A stretch of 7,455 nt of DNA from Anaerolineales bacterium UBA6663 (lineage in GTDB: Bacteria; Chloroflexota; Anaerolineae; Anaerolineales; UBA6663), in the NCBI GenBank assembly GCA_002455335.1, contig DKKP01000179.1, positions 21,572 through 29,026 on the forward strand, in the 5' to 3' direction. Made by a program: the position numbers and the translations under genes. The notes under the pieces were generated by a model. The model saw only the letters and a program-made list of their open reading frames with translations. It ran no database searches and had not been told where the DNA came from. Of this stretch, positions 1 to 4,501 are shown in pieces (the first letter of the stretch is position 1; the number at the start of each line of letters is the position of its first letter).

Positions 1-21
1 TTCAGCCCGCATCCTTTGCAT
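1..21 (-). CDS. possible first codons of a downstream gene (partial)
   Basis: Directly after the cyclase stop codon (TGA, 24-22) the minus strand reads ATG at 21-19, giving the juxtaposition TGAATG, and the frame stays open to the window edge (M-Q-R-M-R-A-E). AAAGG in the last cyclase codons lies five bases upstream of this ATG and could serve as its ribosome binding site. A second in-frame ATG is at 12-10. Such tight packing is typical of translationally coupled genes, but seven codons cannot be assigned to any family and the open frame may be chance. Confidence 0.25.
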
Positions 22-1770
22 TCAAGCCTTTAGTTCCAAAAGTTCGTACACCACAACCGGCTGGATCCGCCCCTTGAGTTGCAGGCTGTGCGCGGCCCCG
101 ACGCGGGCACGTTCGGCGATGCGGCGGTAGACGGCTTCGCTGATCATGACCTTGCCGGCCGCGCCGCGATCTTCGATGCGTTTGGCCGTGTTGACCGTGT
201 CGCCGATGATCGTGTAATCGAGCCGGTTTTTATGGCCGACAAGGCCGACCACGGCCTCGCCGCAGTGCACGCCGATGCGGAAGCTCATCTGATAGGCCTC
301 GGGCATCTGGGTCTGCAGCGCCGCGACCGCATCGCGCATGCGCAGCGCCGCTCGGCAGGCGCGCAGCGGATGGTCGGGCTGATCATCAGGGGCGTTGAAG
401 AAGGCCATCACCGCATCGCCGACGAATTTGTCGACCGTGGCCTCCTCAGCCAACAACTCCTCGGCCGCCGTGCCGACGTAGCGATTGAGCGCCTCGATCA
501 GGATCTCGGGGTCGACGCTCTCGCTCAGCGCCGTAAAGCCTTCGATGTCGGCGAAGAGCACGCTGACGTCTTTGCGCTCACCGCCGAGCTTAAGCCCCTG
601 CAGATTGAGCCGTTCGACGACCTGCGGCGGCACCATGCGGGTGAAGATGTCGAGCTTGTCGCGCAGCTTGCGCTGCTCGGTGACGTCGTCGAGCACGATC
701 ACGACGCCCTGCGTGCTGCGCGCGCCGCTGGCCAGCGGGCTGACGTTGAGGCGCCAGTCGCGCGATCCACGCCCGGGCAGATCGGTCTGCGCCTCCTGGC
801 CGAGCAGGGCGCGGCCGTCGCGTTTGACCTGACCCATCATCTCCTGCAGCGCGTGGTCGACGTGCGGCAGCGCTTGCGTCAGCGGCTTGCCGATCAACTC
901 GGCCCGGCTGCGACCGAGGATGGCCTCGGCGGCGCGGTTGGCCAGGGTCACGACATCCTGCATATCTGTCGTGATCACGCCCGAGGCGATCGAGGCGAAG
1001 ATGTTGTCGAGCAGCTCTTTGAGCTCGCTGACCTGCTGGAATTGGCGCGCGTTCTCGATCGCGATCGCGGCCTGGTTCGAGAAAGCCGCCAGTAGATCGC
1101 GCTCGCGCTCCGTGAACAACCCGGTGCGGATGCGGCTATCGGCGTAGATCACGCCGGTCAACCGGCCGCGGACTTTGAGCGGCACGCACACGATCGAGCG
1201 CAGGTTGTAGCCGATCACGCTCGCCTGGGCCGAAAAGCGCGGGTCGTCTGAGGCATTGGTCGTCACGACCGGCTGGCCGCTCTCGGCGACGGCCGCGAGC
1301 ACCGTGCGGCTGATCGTGAAATCTTCTTGTGCCAGCTGCTCGCGATCCATGCCACGCGCGATTCGCAGCTGCAGCTCGTTGCGATCATTGCGCAGCATCA
1401 AGAAGCCGCGCTCGGCGCCGATCAGGGCGATGATGGTGTCCATCACCTGGTTGAGCACCAGGGTCAGATCGAGCGACGAGTTGACCACTGAGGCCGTGTC
1501 GGCGAGCGCACGAAGCCGGGCGAGCTCGCCTTCCTGCGCGGTGACGGCTGGAGCTGCGGCTTCGAGCGCAGCCCGGATTTGATTGAGCCCGTCGATCAGG
1601 GCTGGAGGGACGTTCCGCAGCGTGTTGGCCTGGCGCTCGAGCCGGTTGCGAAGATCCTCGGCCAGCCGGTTGACGTCCTTCAACAACTGGCCCGGCGCAG
1701 TGGTCGGGTCGATGGAAGTGGCCAACGGGCCTGTAACGCCATTACGCGGTGTCGTGCCGGTTTCGCGCAT
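22..1770 (-). CDS. GAF-PAS class III adenylate cyclase
   Basis: A soluble 582-residue signalling enzyme predicted to turn ATP into cAMP under control of two sensory domains. It has no signal peptide or membrane helix. Residues about 30-90 look helical or coiled-coil; a GAF domain spans about 90-243, a PAS domain about 250-370 (ending in the usual DVTEQRKLRDKL linker), and the class III catalytic domain about 395-578. The catalytic set is complete: metal-binding D408 (FADIEGF) and D452 (FVGDAV), adenine-contacting K448, T520 at the second base-contacting position (DYTIIGD), and transition-state N527 and R531. The Lys/Thr pair fits the class IIIb type, some members of which respond to bicarbonate (family knowledge; not shown here). 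The start is ATG with AGGGA seven bases upstream. The Nudix gene lies 115 bp upstream on the same strand. The GAF and PAS ligands cannot be read from sequence; guanylate cyclase activity is less likely because of K448. Confidence 0.93.
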   Translation of the reverse strand: MRETGTTPRNGVTGPLATSIDPTTAPGQLLKDVNRLAEDLRNRLERQANTLRNVPPALIDGLNQIRAALEAAAPAVTAQEGELARLRALADTASVVNSSLDLTLVLNQVMDTIIALIGAERGFLMLRNDRNELQLRIARGMDREQLAQEDFTISRTVLAAVAESGQPVVTTNASDDPRFSAQASVIGYNLRSIVCVPLKVRGRLTGVIYADSRIRTGLFTERERDLLAAFSNQAAIAIENARQFQQVSELKELLDNIFASIASGVITTDMQDVVTLANRAAEAILGRSRAELIGKPLTQALPHVDHALQEMMGQVKRDGRALLGQEAQTDLPGRGSRDWRLNVSPLASGARSTQGVVIVLDDVTEQRKLRDKLDIFTRMVPPQVVERLNLQGLKLGGERKDVSVLFADIEGFTALSESVDPEILIEALNRYVGTAAEELLAEEATVDKFVGDAVMAFFNAPDDQPDHPLRACRAALRMRDAVAALQTQMPEAYQMSFRIGVHCGEAVVGLVGHKNRLDYTIIGDTVNTAKRIEDRGAAGKVMISEAVYRRIAERARVGAAHSLQLKGRIQPVVVYELLELKA

Positions 1771-1786
1771 CCTTAATTCCCTGTAA

Positions 1787-1827
1787 AGGCCGGCCGATAA
1801 GCCAGGCCTCTACACAGCCTTATGATA
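1787..1827 (-). promoter_or_regulatory. candidate cyclase promoter -10 box and leader hairpin
   Basis: On the minus strand a TATCAT hexamer (1827-1822) matches the TATAAT consensus at five of six positions and would start a transcript near 1815. No good -35 box is seen at the usual distance. The predicted leader then holds an imperfect hairpin (AGGCCGGC at 1787-1794 pairing with GCCaGGCCT at 1801-1809, one bulged base, six-base loop) just upstream of the AGGGA ribosome binding site at 1782-1778. The gene may equally be read through from the Nudix gene, since no clear terminator is visible between them. Confidence 0.3.
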
Positions 1828-1885
1828 ACCAGCGCGGGCCTGTCGGATAGCAAAAGTTGCGTGAATCATTCGGGCCAAGTATTGC

Positions 1886-2419
1886 CTACCCTGTGGAGTC
1901 ACGCCCAGGAACGCGCAACCAGTCGGCCAGGATGGCCTTGGCTGAGCCAAAGGCGATCGCTTCCGGGAGCTCCTGCGGACCGAAGAAGCGCGCGTCGGCG
2001 GCGTCGTCGCCTGGCACGAGCGCCCCGCCGACAACTTCGGCGCGAAAGGCCAGGAGCAGATCTGCGCCCTCCTCGGGGTCGGTCCGGCCAAAGACCTCCC
2101 AGAGCGTCGTCGCGCGGACGATCAGGCCGGTCTCCTCGAGCGCCTCACGCTCGGCGGCGGCGCGTGGATCCTCACCGGCGTCCATGAACCCGGCCGGGAT
2201 AGACCACTTGCCCGCTTCGGGGTCGCCTCGACGCTGGATCAGCAGGATCCGCCCGTCTTGCTCGACGACGACAGCCACCGCGACCTTGGGATCGAGGAAG
2301 TGCACGTGGCGACAGCCCGGGCAGACCGGGCGCACAGCGCCGTAGGCCTCGCGACGTTCGAGGCGCGCGCCGCAGCGGACGCAGTAGCGGATCAGTTCAA
2401 GGCGTTCAGCAGGATGCAT
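1886..2419 (-). CDS. Nudix hydrolase with N-terminal zinc ribbon
   Basis: A 177-residue Nudix-fold hydrolase expected to cleave a nucleoside diphosphate linked to another group, for example ADP-ribose or a dinucleotide cofactor; the substrate cannot be told from sequence. Two CxxC pairs (C13/C16 and C33/C36, counted from the ATG) form a zinc ribbon of the Nudix_N_2 kind. A complete Nudix box follows at residues 76-98: G, five residues, E, seven residues, then REALEETGL, with all catalytic glutamates present. GKWSIPAGF just before it is typical of the superfamily. Start choice: an in-frame GTG at 2431 would add four residues but overlaps the GAGGG sequence (2435-2431) that looks like the ribosome binding site, so ATG 2419 is preferred. 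It sits between the sigma/anti-sigma pair and the cyclase on the same strand, with its own promoter candidate. A housekeeping or cofactor-cleansing role is plausible; a link to cyclic-nucleotide signalling is only positional. Confidence 0.92.
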   Translation of the reverse strand: MHPAERLELIRYCVRCGARLERREAYGAVRPVCPGCRHVHFLDPKVAVAVVVEQDGRILLIQRRGDPEAGKWSIPAGFMDAGEDPRAAAEREALEETGLIVRATTLWEVFGRTDPEEGADLLLAFRAEVVGGALVPGDDAADARFFGPQELPEAIAFGSAKAILADWLRVPGRDSTG

Positions 2420-2447
2420 ACCGACACCCACCCTCAGGATGAGCTTC

Positions 2448-2453
2448 AGTATA
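2448..2453 (-). promoter_or_regulatory. candidate -10 box for the Nudix gene
   Basis: The minus strand reads TATACT, five of six matches to the sigma-70 -10 consensus, about 29 bases upstream of the preferred ATG at 2419. This predicts a short leader of roughly 20 bases containing GAGGG. No recognisable TTGACA-like -35 element lies 16-18 bases further upstream, so the call rests on the -10 box and its position alone. Confidence 0.35.
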
Positions 2454-2530
2454 GAGCAGCTGTGTCGGGATTTGGGCTGAGCGGATGAGCAGCGTGCGCG
2501 GGCGAAGGGCGGCCATTATCAGACAGTCAG

Positions 2531-2570
2531 CCTTGGACCCGGATAACGCGGATCTGCACGGATAGCACGG
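2531..2570. repeat. CGGAT-rich intergenic repeat
   Basis: The pentamer CGGAT occurs three times at 9-10 base spacing (2540-2544, 2549-2553, 2559-2563) in an otherwise noncoding stretch between the anti-sigma and Nudix genes. Its reverse complement (ATCCGTGCAGATCCGCG and following bases) resembles a short dispersed repeat that I recall from intergenic regions of Chloroflexota, Planctomycetota and Bacteroidota genomes and that is often mis-called as a short protein ending in QIRVIRV. Only one copy lies in this window, so its dispersed nature is inference from memory. Confidence 0.45.
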
Positions 2571-2607
2571 CACGCTTGTGGAACGGTTCGGTGTGATCCG
2601 TCGCCAT

Positions 2608-2638
2608 CCGCAAAGCCGATTCAGCCTGGGTTTTGCGG
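2608..2638 (-). terminator. weak hairpin downstream of the anti-sigma gene
   Basis: CCGCAAA (2608-2614) and TTTGCGG (2632-2638) form a perfect seven-base stem that begins ten bases past the anti-sigma stop codon, with two more GC pairs inside after one mismatch. There is no T tract in the direction of transcription, so it is a poor intrinsic terminator. It may instead protect the 3' end of the sigma/anti-sigma transcript or act with Rho. Confidence 0.3.
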
Positions 2639-2647
2639 TGCGAGCAC

Positions 2648-3526
2648 TCAGGGCGTTGCGCGCCGGCGCAACATCCAGACGAGCGCCGTGAGGCCACCCA
2701 GCGCCAGCGCAAGGCCGCCCGCGGCGTATGTCCAGAGCTGGATCGCAGGTTCAGACTCAGCCGTGCTGTCGCTTGCGAGGTCGACGGCATCGGCCTCAGG
2801 CGCCGGCGCCGGCGTCTCGGCGGGCATGGCCTCGGCAGCAAAAGCAAGTGCGGCCGGGTCGGGGGTCTCCGTCGTTTCGGCGATCCGCGCGGCGCCCATG
2901 GCCTCAGCCGTCGCAGTGACGTCTGCTTCACCCATCTTTGTGGTCGGGACCTCGGGCGAGCCACCGCCCTGAACGCCCTCGAGCGTTTGACCCGCGTCGC
3001 CTGTGGAGAACATCTCGGTGGAGTTTGCCGGCGTGCCAGGTGGTTCGGCAGACGCATTGTTGAGCGCCGCGATTTCGGAACCGGCTTCGGTGTCGGCCGG
3101 CGCAGAGCCTGCGATCGGGGCCTCCGGGTTGGCGACGGCATCAGCGGCCGTTGTCAGGACGGCCGGCTCTGACTCGCGGGCGACGAAGGCGTTGTAACGC
3201 ATCAGATCGAGGCCCAGCAGGGTCGCAAAAGCGAGGCTGGCCAGGCCCGTGGCCAGGCGCATGGCGTTGAACGGCAACCCGGCCCAGAAGCCCGGTCGGC
3301 GGGCCGGGCGAATCGCGGCGGCCTGGGCGCGGGTGAGTGTGAAATTGCGTGGGGCACGCAACGCCGGGAGCTTGCGCAGCAGGAGCCTGTCCTGACGGAG
3401 TTCCTTGAGCGCCAGACGGAACTCGCGATCATCGGCCAGACGCGCTTCGAGCGCCGAGCGCTCACGCGCGCCCAGCTGATTATCTACATAAGCGGAAAGG
3501 ATCTCGTAGTCGCGTTCTGTGATCAT
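2648..3526 (-). CDS. membrane anti-sigma factor, two-helix type
   Basis: A 292-residue membrane protein predicted to hold the ECF sigma factor encoded just upstream inactive until an outside signal arrives. The N-terminal 65 residues resemble the cytoplasmic anti-sigma domain (DYEILSAYVDNQLGARE, then an Arg/Leu-rich helix), without the HxxxCxxC zinc motif of ZAS-type members. A transmembrane helix follows at about 88-108. Residues about 112-262 are low-complexity and rich in Ala, Glu, Pro and Thr, with no cysteines and no fold I recognise. A second helix at about 265-286 ends in a basic RRRATP tail. This predicts both termini in the cytoplasm and a 150-residue disordered segment outside, which is unusual because most anti-sigma factors have one helix. 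Pairing with the sigma gene is supported by the ATGA overlap (ATG 3526-3524, sigma stop 3525-3523); GAGG seven bases before the ATG lies inside the sigma gene. The overall family call is good; the outside signal is unknown. Confidence 0.8.
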   Translation of the reverse strand: MITERDYEILSAYVDNQLGARERSALEARLADDREFRLALKELRQDRLLLRKLPALRAPRNFTLTRAQAAAIRPARRPGFWAGLPFNAMRLATGLASLAFATLLGLDLMRYNAFVARESEPAVLTTAADAVANPEAPIAGSAPADTEAGSEIAALNNASAEPPGTPANSTEMFSTGDAGQTLEGVQGGGSPEVPTTKMGEADVTATAEAMGAARIAETTETPDPAALAFAAEAMPAETPAPAPEADAVDLASDSTAESEPAIQLWTYAAGGLALALGGLTALVWMLRRRATP

Positions 3527-4134
3527 ACCGACGCCTCATCGCTCAGACGATAGATCGCCGGCAGAAGTTCCCGCACGCCTTGCAGACAATCGCGCAGGCG
3601 TGCGCGGGCACGCGAGAGCCGCGACTTGACAGTGCCAAGCGCGAGGCCTGTGCTTGTCGCGATCTCGCTATAGTCGAACCCCTGGACATCGCACAACACG
3701 GTCACCAGCCGCATCTCCTCGGGCAGATTGTTGAGACATTCCTGGATGGCGTTGGCCACCTCGCGGCGCTGCGCGATCTCCTCAGGCCCATCGTCGGGCG
3801 AGGCCAGCGAGCGCTCGCTCTCGAGGTCCGGGCCGTCTTCGCTCACCAGGTCTTCGAGCGAGGTAGCCGGTCGGCGCTGACGCCGACGCAACTCGTCGTA
3901 GCACGCGTTTGTGACGATCCGCATCAGCCAGGCCTTGAACGACCCGCCGCGGTAGGCGGGCAGATGTCGATAGGCGGCGATGAAGGCGTCTTGGGTCGCG
4001 TCTGAGGCCGAGGCCGAGTCGCCCATGATGCGGTAGGCGACGTTGTAGGCCAGGTTCTGATAGGCCAGGACCAGTCGGTTGAAGGCGTCGAGGTCGCCGC
4101 CCTGCGCGTCGCGGATCAGACCGGGCTCATCCAT
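3523..4134 (-). CDS. ECF-family RNA polymerase sigma factor
   Basis: A 203-residue sigma-70 family protein of the extracytoplasmic-function group, containing only the two DNA- and core-binding domains. Region 2 spans about 18-90, with the core-binding and -10-binding stretch DATQDAFIAAYRHL and GSFKAWLMRIVTNA ending in an Arg-rich turn. An acidic linker (about 92-122) follows. Region 4 spans about 127-182, with NLPEEMRLV, then the helix-turn-helix YSEIATSTGLALGTVKSRLSRARARL that reads the -35 box. The partner is the anti-sigma factor encoded immediately downstream with a four-base overlap. The start is ATG; the nearest ribosome-binding-like sequence (GAGGG, 4151-4147) is 12 bases away, rather far, and a TATCAT hexamer at 4146-4141 would put transcription start almost on the ATG, so a leaderless mRNA is possible. 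It probably autoregulates its own operon, as many ECF factors do (family knowledge). The promoter motif it recognises is not established. Confidence 0.93.
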   Translation of the reverse strand: MDEPGLIRDAQGGDLDAFNRLVLAYQNLAYNVAYRIMGDSASASDATQDAFIAAYRHLPAYRGGSFKAWLMRIVTNACYDELRRRQRRPATSLEDLVSEDGPDLESERSLASPDDGPEEIAQRREVANAIQECLNNLPEEMRLVTVLCDVQGFDYSEIATSTGLALGTVKSRLSRARARLRDCLQGVRELLPAIYRLSDEASV

Positions 4135-4172
4135 AACGCAATGATACCCTCGCTCGGCGCGTGCATGTGGGT

Positions 4173-4195
4173 CGCGGTTCTGTTGGCGAACCGCG
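4173..4195. promoter_or_regulatory. perfect inverted repeat upstream of the sigma gene
   Basis: CGCGGTTC (4173-4180) and GAACCGCG (4188-4195) are perfect inverted copies separated by seven bases, ending 38 bases upstream of the sigma ATG. The 23-base size with eight-base half-sites is typical of a dimeric repressor or activator site. The same sequence could form an RNA hairpin if transcribed. Each arm also presents GAACC, the core of many ECF -35 boxes, one on each strand. Confidence 0.45.
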
Positions 4196-4212
4196 CGGCC
4201 GCCGCCGCGTCA
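4188..4212 (+). promoter_or_regulatory. possible ECF-type promoter facing the kinase operon
   Basis: GAACC (4188-4192) is followed after 15 bases by CGTCA (4208-4212). This resembles the GGAAC / CGTC layout common among ECF-dependent promoters (family knowledge). It would read towards the histidine kinase with a leader of nearly 280 bases. In DNA this rich in GC the match could easily be chance, and the factor encoded next door may prefer another motif. Confidence 0.2.
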
Positions 4213-4273
4213 CCGGCCGAACCCCACCCGCGCCGCCAGGAGGAGTCCGCTGGGCTGAGGGGCGACGGCGGCG

Positions 4274-4296
4274 CGACCTCCCCACGGGGGAGGTCG
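4274..4296. promoter_or_regulatory. ten-base-pair perfect hairpin/palindrome in the divergent gap
   Basis: CGACCTCCCC (4274-4283) and GGGGAGGTCG (4287-4296) are exact reverse complements with a three-base gap. As RNA this gives a very stable tight hairpin on either strand; as DNA it is a long near-perfect palindrome. No T tract follows on either side, so it is not an intrinsic terminator. An operator or a 5' leader structure is more likely. Confidence 0.45.
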
Positions 4297-4329
4297 ACCG
4301 GGCCGAGCGTCTTTGAGAGTCGAGAGAGT

Positions 4330-4360
4330 GGGCGGCCCGGGCGGGAGGGTCTGGCCGCCC
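4330..4360. promoter_or_regulatory. eight-base-pair GC stem in the divergent gap
   Basis: GGGCGGCC (4330-4337) pairs exactly with GGCCGCCC (4353-4360) around a 15-base loop that is mostly G on the plus strand. A short AT stretch (GAATTT) follows, but there is no run of T. It would lie in the leader of a kinase mRNA started further upstream, and its role is unknown. Confidence 0.3.
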
Positions 4361-4444
4361 GAATTTGCCAACTGGATCGGGTCGTGATTGCACACCCGGT
4401 GACAGTCGACAACCCGAATCAGGAGGGAGGCCACTGGCGATCCG

Positions 4445-4501
4445 GTGACGCAGGGCCGACCGTGTGAACAGCGCGCGGTGTGCGCCATGGGGGCAGCGTG
4501 A
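4445..4501 (+). CDS. possible 18-codon leader peptide ahead of the kinase
   Basis: A short open frame starts at GTG 4445 (M-T-Q-G-R-P-C-E-Q and on) and stops with TGA at 4499-4501, overlapping the preferred kinase start GTG 4498 in a GTGA junction. A very strong ribosome-binding-like tract, AGGAGGGAGG (4421-4430), lies 14 bases upstream, farther than ideal. If translated, it would couple ribosomes to the kinase start, which has only a weak GGGGG of its own. The peptide has no recognisable feature and could be chance. Confidence 0.2.
   Translation: MTQGRPCEQRAVCAMGAA

Larger units (their letters stand above)
4135..4497. other. divergent regulatory gap between sigma factor and histidine kinase
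   Basis: About 363 bases lie between the divergently transcribed sigma factor and kinase genes. I see no convincing protein gene here: the longest plus-strand open frame (4141-4467) has no ribosome binding site and a composition typical of chance frames in GC-rich DNA. The gap holds three perfect inverted repeats (listed separately). The octamer CCGGTGAC is at 4396-4403 and 4442-4449, with its inverse at 4209-4216. A strong AGGAGGGAGG purine tract lies at 4421-4430. Both operons must have their promoters here or use very short leaders. Confidence 0.6.

Noticed and set aside
79..1095. 338-residue plus-strand open frame opposite the cyclase
   Set aside because: It lies wholly antisense to a gene with an intact catalytic domain, has no domain I recognise and no good ribosome binding site, and is rich in Arg/Ala/Asp/His as expected for the mirror frame of GC-rich codons.
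1857..2345. 162-residue plus-strand frame opposite the Nudix gene
   Set aside because: Ser/Arg/Ala-rich shadow of the Nudix coding strand, with no motif.
2527..3141. 204-residue minus-strand frame overlapping the anti-sigma gene in another frame
   Set aside because: Extremely Arg/Pro/Ser-rich, a frame-shifted reading of the low-complexity anti-sigma loop. Its last residues (VQIRVIRVQG) are the translated CGGAT repeat, a known source of spurious protein calls.
4238..4245. AGGAGGAG ribosome-binding-like sequence in the divergent gap
   Set aside because: No ATG, GTG or TTG at a useful distance downstream opens a plausible frame.
4365..4392. TTGCCA followed by ATTGCA as a vegetative promoter for the kinase
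   Set aside because: The second hexamer shares too few bases with TATAAT to support a promoter call.
4141..4467. 108-codon plus-strand frame in the divergent gap, with a vaguely signal-peptide-like start
   Set aside because: There is no ribosome binding site before its ATG, which lies only seven bases from the divergent sigma start. The body is Arg/Gly/Pro-rich low-information sequence, and the palindromes it spans explain the region better. Conservation in relatives would reopen the case.
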